Origin: Acanthochlamys bracteata
Taxonomy: Eukaryota > Streptophyta > Magnoliopsida > Pandanales > Velloziaceae
Assembly (NCBI GenBank): GCA_019914995.1
Contig: CM034144.1
Span: forward strand, 3,813,489-3,877,488
Direction of reading: 5' to 3'
DNA length: 64,000 nt
A program made the position numbers and the translations under genes. Shown here one piece after another: positions 1 to 9,625 of the stretch. Each line of letters begins with the position of its first letter. The first letter of the stretch is position 1. Below the pieces are notes generated by a model. That model made no database searches and had not been told where the DNA came from. It was given only the letters and a program-made list of their open reading frames with translations.

Positions 1-217
1 CAGAAGGCCTGAAACAGATGGAGAAACCACCTGTTTGATCTCACTACGAGGAGGCCTACCGGAATATTTTAGCAGATCTTTGCTGCCGGGATCACGGATT
101 CTTGCTTTCAAGAATAGGCCACATGCCTTGGTTCATAGCTTTTACAATGAATTAGACATTGATTCTGTCTCTTCTGTTCGTTACAGGACAGCAAGACAAA
201 CGATATACATTTCCCAA
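1..217 (+). pseudogene. CDC20-like exon 2 fragment (copy A)
   Basis: This is the 3' part of the second coding exon of a CDC20/FIZZY-type WD40 protein, the co-activator that brings substrates to the anaphase-promoting complex. The first bases encode EGLKQMEKPP, then a TGA, then the CDC20-like EAYRNILADL. The reading continues in another frame as RILAFKNRP (95-121), which matches the plant CDC20 RILAF-N-P segment. The piece ends at TYISQ followed by a good splice donor (GTAAGC at 218). The match to CDC20 is visible only if the frame changes once. The TGA is shared with copies B and E, so this piece is not functional. The window begins inside the exon. Copies B (7,431-7,711) and E (minus, about 62,260-62,060) are close relatives. 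Confidence 0.75.
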
Positions 218-555
218 GTAAGCATTCTTTACCAATTTCTCTATGAGGTTCTGGTCTGTTTTGCATTTAGAGTTTTGTATAGTCATATGTACTTAGTTGG
301 GAACAATGGCTTATATTCTATAGAGTTGAAGATTTCCGGTCATTCAATTGAAAGTGTTATGAAGCTGTTTCTTAGTCGTACCTGTAATACAAGTTAGACC
401 CAATTGCCAATAGGAGAGTCAGTCGATTGAATTCCGACAGTACTGATTTATTCGAAAACATCAAGAACAATTTCCTTAATTGTCATAGTAGACTACCTTT
501 TTGGCTTATTCAACTGAGTAGTTATACTGCAGTAGCACTATCATTTACATCAGAA
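218..555 (+). repeat. Intron-like sequence with degenerate SINE head
   Basis: This stretch follows the CDC20 exon 2 donor and is a diverged copy of 8,410-8,720. That sequence is also present inverted at about 27,560-27,880 and 61,230-61,530. Around 386-455 it retains the end of the tRNA-like SINE head described at 8,531, but the A-box half is lost. I see no gene here; an open frame running in from copy A is a by-product. Confidence 0.6.
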
Positions 556-2085
556 GAAAAGATTGCCATCTTTAGCAAATAGTATCCACACAATCTTATA
601 GGTGGCTCTTTTTACCTTGTCGTCTGGTTTAGTTTATTTTTTTTGAAATGGGTCCTTTAGTTAATTGTAGTGGAATTCTAACCATTTTCTATAATAACGT
701 ATGTAGTTGTGTGGAGAGTAGTTTTTATTTAGCCTCAACAAGCATGCTGTCCCTTTTGGAATTGGGAGCTCGATGTTAATAGTCATAAAATTTAATGGAT
801 AGTCGGGTAATTGTAAAAAATGACATAAGATATTAAGCTTTTGACATGTACTATTTTTTCTTTGTATGTTTATTCATTATTTATTATATCAGAAGTTCCT
901 TCTATATGTTTTTAGTTGTAGAAGCTATACTTTGACTGGGTTTATATTTATTTTCATGATTCTTATACTGCTTTGCCAAGGCTGTAGTTAGTTTCATTAT
1001 TTAGCTAGTTATCAGCTTGTTTAAGGCTTTCCCCTTGCTAAACAAGCAGATTGTATTCAGTAAGTGATTTCATTGTTAGGAGAAGAGGTAAACTACTGGT
1101 TTTTGTTTCAAATGAAACAGGACAGCTGATAGAAGTGTTTTTATTTACGAGGTAATATGTTTTTGCGTTCTAAAAAAGAAAGTTCTATGGGGATATAGTG
1201 TTGATGTTAATTGTTGTGTTGCAGGAATGCTTATAGCTAAGCAACTCTGCTCCTGGTCGGGTTTGAATTTTATATACATCACATAAACGTACTATTATCC
1301 AGGTAATTTCATAAGATGGCCAAATAGTGTTACCCAAGTATGCTGTTTCATTTTCATTTATAGCAAAGGTATGCCTAGGCATTTCCCACGTCTAGAGGAT
1401 GGTCATTGAGGAACCGTGGGCAGTTGGACTTGTGTGTGTCGTAGTTTCCTAACCTTGATTTCTTAAGAAATATTATTGGCAATCTGTTTTTCCTTACAGC
1501 AACTGTTTTCTCAAGAAATAGTTTACCTATCTCTATTTTTTTTTTATGGTCATCAAAACCCACAGAGCGCTGGTTCATGTGTCAAACTTTTGCAATGCAG
1601 ACAATTCAAGCAGTTTTTCCCTTGCTCAGATATGTCGTCTACTTTTGTAAATCCTTTTCTTCCTACTTCGCCTGTTAAGCTTGCATACTTACAGTTTTCA
1701 CCCTAGCACTCATCGTGTCAATGTTTTCAAACCCATTCAATCGTCCAAGTTGTCACTTCTTTGCTTAGCTAAGTTGCCTGCTTCTTTGAACCATTTGTAG
1801 TTGCTTAACTTAATGTTGTTGTTGAAATGCAGATTGGTTAATTATTAACACATATACCCTGCATATATAATCATCCTTTCTTAAATTAAATCTGGACCAG
1901 CTGGTTAGCTATCAACAATTACTAAAACACACATGCCTGCTTATTGTTTTCTTACCTAGGAGTAGCTATTTAACTGATGGCTGTTTTCAACTATCTATGC
2001 CTTCTTTTAGAATTGCGTCCGTTCCTCCCTACCACTCATAGAACATCTAAAAAAGCATCCCTTGCTTCACATGGTCCCGCACGTC
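555..2085 (+). repeat. Segmental duplication D1, copy 1
   Basis: This block is a direct copy of 12,605-14,165. In a sampled stretch of about 160 bases (near 900-1,060) I count three differences, so the pair is young compared with other repeats in the window. No open frame resembles a known protein. It contains a copy of the recurring AACCAACAGAAT-type module (about 1,500-1,720) and of the ATAATCATCCTTTCTTAAAT module (about 1,830-1,900). A diverged third copy of part of it (around 1,000-1,160) can be seen near 10,980-11,160. Confidence 0.8.
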
Positions 2086-2995
2086 AGGTATGCTACCACT
2101 TGAAGGTGCAGTTGAAGTTTAAAACCTTTATGTGTTGAAATTCTTTTTGGTTTTCACGTACTTTATGCTGTACAAATTATATTGCTGTTATTGTATTTTA
2201 GTTTCTTTACGGAGATATGTTGTCCTTTTTTTATATTATAAAGGAGCATATGCTAGTGATAGTGGCTATTTTATCAACAAAGTAAAGAGGATACTTTTGG
2301 CAGTTCAGGGTATTGGATTCTACTTTCAAATGAATGGTACTGGTCGATCATCGACTCATCGTGCATAGCCACCGTGACAGTAAGGATGTGATTAAATCTT
2401 CTTTTACTGCTAAGCATATCTATGAGGACAGTATATATGATATTTCATCTGAAGTATCTGGAATACATGTCATGCTGGAAGTAGGCTGGTTAAAGTTTTA
2501 ACTTTCTTCAATGCAGGCAATCAAGCATGAAGCAGTCATTGTCCTGCCTAGCTAAGTTACTTACTCTTTTTAATCCATTCATTGTTAGTTAACTTGGTCA
2601 GTTTGTTCGCATAGTGATTATTTGTCCTTATCTCTTTTTTGTGTTCTCTGGTTGTCAAAACCAACAGAATTCTGGTTCTAGAGTCAATTTTTTGCAATGT
2701 AGACAATTCAAGCAGTTGTTTCCTTGCTCAGATAAGTTGTCTACTTTTCCTTTACATCCTAATCACTTATTAGGTTATACTTGCATACTTACTGTTTCTT
2801 ACCGTATCACTCATCATCTCAGGTTGAAACACCTAACATGGAGCTGATTTTTTGTTGTTACTTAACTGTTGGGGTTTTGGAATGCAGATTGGTTTGTAAT
2901 CATTCATTGTCAAACCCTGCCTATTTAATCATCCTTTTAATTGAATCTGGACCACCTAGTTTAGGCAATCAACACTTCCCAAAGACACACTAGCA
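2084..2995 (+). repeat. Segmental duplication D2, copy 1
   Basis: This block matches 23,646-24,545 in direct orientation, beginning at the same GTCAGGTATGCTACC sequence. Shorter pieces recur at 4,140-4,500, 16,990-17,560 and, inverted, at 28,380-28,690. It includes the AACCAACAGAAT module (about 2,620-2,840). I see no plausible coding sequence. At 24 kb the second copy lies directly upstream of the CDC20-like pseudogene C, so this may derive from the flank of that gene. Confidence 0.75.
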
Positions 2996-5114
2996 TAAAT
3001 AATTAATTTCTTCTTCTAAATGTTACATTCAATCAAAGGCTTTTTTTGACAATTAAAAAAAGTAGGAACATTTAGAGTTGCAAACACTAAGGAATAATTA
3101 CCACTGTTGCACATTAGAAAACCTTTTTGGCCAAAAGATATCATGTCATTGTCCAAGGAGCTCTGCACATTACCTTCAACTTTGGAATAAAATAATTTAT
3201 TCCATGTATTGAACAAACACCTATAAATAATTTTTGTGATTCAAAAGCTCTATGTTTCTTGTGTTAGATCTAATTATGTGTCCTCACGATCAAAGTATAT
3301 ACCTTTGGAGTTCTCATTTGTGCATATTTGTGGTGGAAATTTATGGTTATTACCTATTTTGATGTCTTGTATAACGATTCTTTGACTTAGCATTATATCA
3401 TGCAATCTGCTGATTATGTTGATATAATATTTGTCAGTTGGGCCAGCTGCAGTAATAGTTAAGTTTGTTGTGATGTTGTTCTATCCTTCATTTATTCAAT
3501 GAAGTGTCCTTTTCCTAGCATAGCTAGCTCATCTGCTCTTTTGAATACACTTGTTATCATTTACCTTGTTTAGTTTTGAGAGAATAGGGTGATACTTGGA
3601 ATGAGGGATCCTTTTCTATTTGACATTGTTCCAAATATAGATCGCTATCATGGAGCACCAGCTTTTTGCAAGATCGGTCAATTGTTGGGAGTTCTAGTTT
3701 GGAGTTGGTCTTTTTAAACTCCTCTTGGCATAAATATGTTTTGCAGAGGAGGAGATTTAGTTGGTCTTTTGCTTCAATACCAAATATATATTGCTGGTCA
3801 AGAGTCTTTAAATATTAAACCAAATGTTAGTTGGCAAGAATTTTGTTATGGTAATATATATTGTTTTACCTTCTTTCTTACATAGGAAAGAATGAAGACT
3901 TAAAACAGCTAAAGTGTAAATAAAATAATGCTAGCATTTGATCTTCATCCAAAATGTTACTGCTGCAAGATTTAGTTGTTTTCTTGGAGAATTAAGAACT
4001 CATGAAAAAGTGATCATTCAAATTCAAAGTCACACAGAGAAGAAATCAAGATTTGTTGCTCAAAAAAAGGGAAAGAAATAGCATTTGCACCATTACTAGT
4101 AAGGAGCAGTTGCAAGGAAAATCAAATTCTTTTTTTTTTTTCAAATAAAACTTATGCTATACAGATTATATTGCTGTTATTGTTTTTAGTTTCTTTACAG
4201 AGATATGTTGTCCTTTTTTATATTATAAAGATTATATGCTAGTGATAGTGGCTATTTTATCAACAAAGTAAAGAGGATACTTTTGGCAGTTCAGGTCTTG
4301 GGTTTTTTCAAATGAACCTACTATTGCTTTGTCAGACTCTTTTTATTTAAGTGATTTCTAGTTTTTGAATTCTTTTCTTGTTGCTTAACTGTTTGGGTTT
4401 TTGGATTGCAGATTGGTGGATATCAATACACAACCCTGCCTATTTAATCATCCTTTTTTATAAATCTGGACCACCTGGATCCCTTATCAACTTACTTCCC
4501 AAAAACACTGTTGATTATGATTAATTTCTTATGTATATGGCAGTAGCCTCATCCCTTTGTTTACCTACACTGTTGCCTTTTGTTTTAGAGTTGCATTCCT
4601 TCTTCCATACCACATTAACAACAGTTTCATTAACAAAACCTTTTGCATGACTGACTATATGTATGTTTGTTTTTGGATAAAAATTGCTTTACCTTAGCAT
4701 AAGTCCAGATGTTTAGTATGACTGATTGAAATTGCTTACTGCAGTAAAGTGAATGTGTCAAAAGACTTTGTGTGTTCCAGACATACAAATTCACTTTATT
4801 CTGACTAATAAGAGTGAGATGCAGATTAGCTGTCTTAGCATTTTCAAAATGTTGATTTACATGAGAATCGACTACCTATTTTAAGATCTGGTAGCTGCAG
4901 TTTTTCTTTTTAGTTATATTCAGCAAAACTTCATTCAGTTGATATAATATTTGTAAGTCCTCCCAGCTTGAGTGTTAAGAATGATAACTTTTCTTATATG
5001 CTGGGAATTTGTCAAGCATGATAGTTGAAAATTTCCTACTTACTGTCATGTGCTAATTTGAATTGTCAGTTCCTGGTCTTTTGCGTGTTTTGAATATTTT
5101 GAATTATTTAATTT
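2996..5114. repeat. Non-coding patchwork of diverged repeats
   Basis: No gene is recognised. About 3,030-3,560 resembles 22,000-22,540. About 3,750-3,960 resembles 23,320-23,510. About 4,140-4,310 repeats part of D2, and 4,405-4,620 repeats the ATAATCATCC module and its downstream flank. A run of Ts lies near 4,128-4,140. All of these are older and more diverged than D1. Confidence 0.6.
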
Positions 5115-6180
5115 AGTACTTCTAACCATGTCAGATCTTAGTACTGGAATATAGAAAGCTTGTGTCAATAATGTACTCTATACTTCAATAATGTTTGCAT
5201 AGAGACTATTGAATACAAACAATTAAACATGGAGTTGTTCATTTGTATCTGTTTGTTTATTTTGGTCAAAATGTGGGACATTAGTCTTTTGTCTTCTCCT
5301 TTGCCTGCTTAATTTGATAGGCAAGTTAGGAAAAATTCATGTGAGACTATTGTGTAGTCTTCCTTCTATTTTCACAAATCTCTTAGTTTGGCAGTTTCTG
5401 TCAGTCTGGTTGCTATTACATGCCATTTCCTTTCATTTCTAAAGGTATGTTTTCTGTGAATAGGATGGATTAGTTGCAATGAAATTCATGTTAAGGATGA
5501 GGTGGACTAGGTTGCAATGATATTGGATTAATAGGAATGCCGCTGTTTTCTTTTGAATATTTGTTGTTTTCGTATTCTTTGATTGATTTTGGTTTCCGTT
5601 ATCGCAGATTGAACGTGAAAGCATTACACTGGCATAAAGAAGCTCGAATGTTCAAGGGGCTTATCCACGATCTGGTGAAGAATGTACAACTCTGATCTGA
5701 TTTTAATCCGATGGTTTTGCTGATGAATGGGGTACAGTTTGGCCTTTGGATGTCTTTATTATTTATTTATTTAATTAACTACTTGTACTGGTTGAAAGCC
5801 TTAGACAAATACTATTTGCAAGAATCGGAATCTAGGTAGTCTTTGTTATTTGAAATCCGTTTTGCATGGTTATAATAAGTCCTTTGTTTCTCAGTTCCTA
5901 AACTTAGGCCATTTATTTATTTGTTCTTACCTTTCCCCTTTTCGTTTTATTGGATTAGTGTCCATTGTTGTGAAGTTTTACCGGAGCAGTATGGGTTCTT
6001 TACTTTTGGGCTTCCGTTTATACTACAGACTTTTCGTAAGATGCAAGACCTTGTTAATTACACCATTTTGTTGGGTTGCTTTGATGCAGTTTTTGAGCAG
6101 GAAAATTAACTTTGTTCCAAATTGCAGTTGGATACGCAAGATCATTAGCAAATCATCTAGTATTCCTTTCCGAAGGTAAG
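5115..6180 (+). repeat. Segmental duplication D3, copy 1, with an exon-like segment
   Basis: This block matches 19,495-20,600 in direct orientation. A splice-acceptor-like site (ATCGCAG, ending at 5,607) is followed by a 28-codon open stretch (5,609-5,695) reading LNVKALHWHKEARMFKGL and then ending at TGA. In the 19.5-kb copy the same peptide is read up to FKGL and then shifts frame by loss of one G. I do not recognise the peptide. A diverged version of this stretch recurs at 6,364-6,480, so the unit is also tandemly duplicated inside the block. It lies upstream of the promoter-like block of CDC20 copy B. Confidence 0.55.
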
Positions 6181-6520
6181 TTTTTAATTGCTTCACAAAG
6201 ACTTAGTTGCATTGAATTCTTGTTAAGGTTTAGTCTGAAAATACTGCAAGAACATTGGACTCTTTGAGAGTATTCTTTTTTCTTTTTATTTTTATAATTT
6301 TGGTTACTCCGTTACTCCATATACTGTGCTTGATGTTTTGTTTACTTTGGTCTTTACGTATATATGACGGATCGAATGCAAAAGCATTACAATGACATAA
6401 AGCAGTTCGAATGTTCAAGGCTTCTTCCTATTCAGGAAAGAATGTGCAAGTCTGATCTGAATCCAATTCAACTGGTTTTTGCTGACATATTGTTTGGTTC
6501 AAATGGCATAATGATTCTGC

Positions 6521-6545
6521 AGCGTGTGTATATATATACCACCAA
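6521..6545 (+). promoter_or_regulatory. TATA-box-like promoter block upstream of CDC20 copy B
   Basis: TATATATATA lies at 6,529-6,538. It sits about 600 bases upstream of the CDC20-like exon 1 of copy B, in sequence that then becomes CT-rich and TC-rich as in plant 5' leaders. The same AGCGTGTGTATATATA context occurs at about 20,965-20,982 with no CDC20 exon after it, and on the minus strand at about 63,410-63,430 upstream of copy E. Promoter function is inferred from composition and position. Confidence 0.4.
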
Positions 6546-6559
6546 CGTGATCGAATTGA

Positions 6560-7135
6560 AATGTTAAAACAACAGAACCCCCAAGTTAGTAGCTCTTCGT
6601 AAGCAAATAATCTTCAGTCAATCACTCTCGTTCTTCTCCAAGAATGTTTGGAGAGGTTTCGATTTCGAACAATTGCTTCCTTTGCTGGCTCTCTCTCTCG
6701 TGCTGCTACTGCAATCTCAATCGATAGATGGATCTCTTTTGGTTCTATTGCTTTCTGATTGAGCGCTAAACCTTCATTTAGTTTCTTGCAGGATTATTTT
6801 CTTATTTCTTCGATTACAATCAATCACTGTTTCTAATTTCTTTCTTCTTCTGCAAGAAACTTTGGTTCTTTGCAGATTCGTTTTAATTTAATCGTGTATA
6901 TGTTCTCTTTCTTCTTGTGCTCGAAATTTCGTTTTGTGAAGTTTGTATTTGTCGAATTTTCTTCGATATCGTTTAGTTTCTGCTTTTATCGTTAAGTAAC
7001 CACTATTTTTTGGAAGGAATAATTGTTCCTTAGTAACGGACCAAACAGTGGTTGTTCTGTGACGCTGAGCGTTTCTTTGAAGGGAATTTGTTTTAGTTTT
7101 CTGTGTTTTATTTGGATTGTTTGTTCTCTAAGATC
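6560..7135 (+). other. 5' leader-like sequence of CDC20 copy B
   Basis: This stretch is rich in CTCTCT and TTCTTCTT tracts and contains possible leader introns (several TTGCAG and TTTGCAG acceptors). It sits between the TATA-like block and the ATG of the CDC20-like exon 1. The inverted copy at about 62,890-63,370 keeps the same order, so the whole promoter-leader-exon unit was duplicated together. No protein is encoded. Confidence 0.45.
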
Positions 7136-7711
7136 ATGGATTCAGGTAGTTTCTCTTGGTTTACTCTCACACTCGGTTCAGATGGCAGTTCGGAAGAAGT
7201 CATCACAATCAACTACATGCTTTGCTTCACTCCTCCTCTCGCTCCTGCTTCGGCTTTCTCAAGGAAAATGTAACTCATTTCTGTTTCAAAATTTTCACTG
7301 AAAATTTCTTTGTCTGAAGTTATAATTTTATTCAAATTCCTTTGCAGCATCCAGAAATTTAATTTTATTCAATTTCCTTTGCAGCGTCCAGAAATGAGAT
7401 TTTTGTAATATGTTCTATAATCTATTGCAGGGTGACAGGTATATTCCTAACAGATCTGCCATGGACATTGATGTTGCTAATTACCTTCTCACAGAAGGCC
7501 TGAAACAGATGGAGAAACCACCTGCTTGATCTCATTCCGTGGAGGCCTACCGGAATATTTTAGCAGACCTTTGTTGCCGAACCGATCACGGATTCTTGCT
7601 TCCAACAATAGGCCTCATGCCTTGGTTCATAGCTTTTACAATGAAGTAGACATTGATTCTATCTCTTCTGTTCGTTACAGGACAGCAAGACAAACGATAT
7701 ACATTTCCCAA
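7136..7711 (+). pseudogene. CDC20-like 5' end, exons 1 and 2 (copy B)
   Basis: Exon 1 (about 7,136-7,269) starts ATGGATTCAGG, encoding MDSGSFS, and ends FLKEN just before a GT donor at 7,270. Exon 2 (about 7,431-7,711) opens GDRYIPNRSAMD, the conserved plant CDC20 motif (D-R-FIPNRSAM), and continues VANYLLTEGLKQMEKPP. A TGA follows, then VEAYRNILADL, then in another frame NRSRILASNNRP, ending TYISQ before GTAAGC. The ATG frame and the FLKEN/GDRYIP frame do not agree, so the first ATG cannot produce the CDC20 reading. The internal TGA and at least one frame change make this a pseudogene. WD40 exons do not follow; the region downstream is the SINE-bearing intron-like sequence. Confidence 0.8.
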
Positions 7712-8409
7712 GTAAGCATTCTTTACCAATTTCTATATGAGGTTCTGGTGCAATACAATTGAAGGACAATTATTGTATGTTCTGAAACATCTTGTTTGGC
7801 TATTGACTACTTTAATATTTCATATTGTATTTTATGAGCTTTCGTTTCTTCTAAGGGCATGATCTTATCCTTTTCTTATGCAACCTTTCAGAAGCTGCAT
7901 TGAATTATGCCTGCTCTTACTTCCTACGGACATCATGATCTTCTAGAATTCAACAATAAGGGCTATATATATCGAGGTCATTTCAGCTATAGTACTTCTG
8001 CATCATATTACGCTGAAATGTTAGAACACTAACAGAAGTAGGAAATCGTAAAGGTTAAGTTATTTGGTGTTATTTCGGTTTGCGTTGCTTTCAAGAATCA
8101 TGTCATTGCAGGAATTTGTTATCGATTCGTGAATCTGCCTACTGACTGGGTGGGTTTGATTTCTATACATGTAGCATGCTGGGAAGACCATAAGGTAGCT
8201 AGACTATGTTACCTAGATATTTTTCCTATTTTGAACAGTTCGATAAGATACCTGGGATATATTTTTATTTAAGTCCTACCAAGCTGTCAGGACTGCAAGT
8301 TACGATTGTAATTAAAGAATCTGCATCTATGAATCAAAGAAAGCAATAGAAGAAACTTCTAGGGAAGTTCTAGAAACATAAACTTAACAACTAAGCAATA
8401 GCATATCCT

Positions 8410-9625
8410 TTGTATAGTCATATGTAACTAGTTGGCAAGAATGGCTTATACTCTATTGAGATTCAAGGTTTCCAGTCATTCAATTGAAAGAGTTTTGAAG
8501 CTATTTCTCAGTTGTACCTCTAAAGCAAGTTACAACCCAAAGCTTAGTTGGTTGGTTAGGCACTCCATTATCAAAGGAGGGTTCAGTAGTTTGAATTCCA
8601 ACAGTATTGATTTATTCAAAAACATCAAGAAAATTTGTTCCTTGATTGTCGTGTAAACTTCTTTTGGTTTATTCAACTGCAATACTTGTACTGCAGTAGC
8701 ATTACCATTTACTTCAGAAGAATCTGTTGTAAGATAATTGATCCGTCATCCGATAAGTCCTATCTGCTTCAACACTAATAGGTTTTCTGGCATTCATTTA
8801 GATAGTCAATCCAAATGTTCATTGGCTGTTGCTGAATATACGATACTTTACCTTCTTTTATTGCAAAGACAAAGAATTCCAAACAACTAAAGTGTTGATC
8901 TGAAGCATTTGATCATGAATTGTCCCATTTTTCATTTGAAATATTGTTAGTTTTTTAAATGTTAGTCTAACTATTAGAACCATAGAGATAGTATAGGTTG
9001 TCAGATCCATTTATGGGACTGAGATGACCATGTTAGGTGCATGTCCTCTGCCCAAAAGTCTCACTGAAAAGATGATAAATATATGTATAAAGTTACTCTA
9101 GACCCATGGACAGCAAGGGTCTTGGACAGCGTAGTTAGGGTATGTTAGCATTTACAAACGCACTAGACTTCAAAACCTTTATATAGTGAATCTGTTTGGT
9201 TCCTGCATACACTACACGTTGGGAGGTGCCAACAGTTGGGCTTATAAGCTTTAGTTCATCTAACATTGGATATGTTGAGGATTTATTTCATGAGCGTAGG
9301 TTGGAATAGTACAGTACGATTCTTTTCCTGTTTCAGTTTTGTCTAAGGCTAAGGACTTCAATTGTTATCACAAATAATTTGCAGACATTTAATTGCGATG
9401 ATGTTACTGACCTGATAGTTGAAACCTTATGGTCTTGTAGTTTCTACGAGTGCTTCATAATGGGTCGATTCTTTTAGGTGCTTCAACTGTTTGTTATTTT
9501 GCAGAAGTCAGTTGTCAAATTATCTTTGAAGTCAAGATAGATTGAACTTTATTGGTATTTGTTTGTAAGGATTTACTGAGGCAGCAGGTATACTGGATCT
9601 TATTACTAACTATTTGGCATTAAGA
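8410..9625 (+). repeat. Duplicated intron-like block downstream of CDC20 copy B
   Basis: This block recurs inverted at 26,670-28,100 and, up to about 9,072, inverted at 60,878 onward. Its first part also occurs at 300-540. A 74-codon open frame (8,432-8,656) also appears in the inverted copy (61,512-61,165), where it is 115 codons. It crosses the tRNA-like SINE head, so I take it as chance. No conserved protein is visible. Confidence 0.65.
8531..8620 (+). mobile_element. Candidate tRNA-derived SINE head
   Basis: The stretch contains AGCTTAGTTGG (from 8,541), close to an RNA polymerase III A box. About 45 bases later comes GTAGTTTGAATTCC (8,587-8,600), close to a B box; the copy near 27,690 reads CGTTTGAATCCC, closer still. 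Between them is GGTTAGGCACTCC, which resembles a tRNA D-arm region. The order and spacing fit a tRNA-derived SINE, followed by an AT-rich tail. Copies sit at the matching place of each duplicated block (about 386-455, 27,690-27,775 minus, 61,330-61,415 minus), so one insertion was carried along by later duplications. I did not identify the SINE family or its ends. Confidence 0.5.

Noticed and set aside
7023-7301. 92-codon open frame over CDC20 copy B exon 1
   Set aside because: It is in a different frame from both the MDSGS start and the FLKEN end, and it runs through the exon donor.
8432-8656. 74-codon open frame also present in the inverted copy at 61,165-61,512
   Set aside because: It crosses the tRNA-like SINE head and intron-like sequence. 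Its conservation follows from the block duplication, and it has no known domain.
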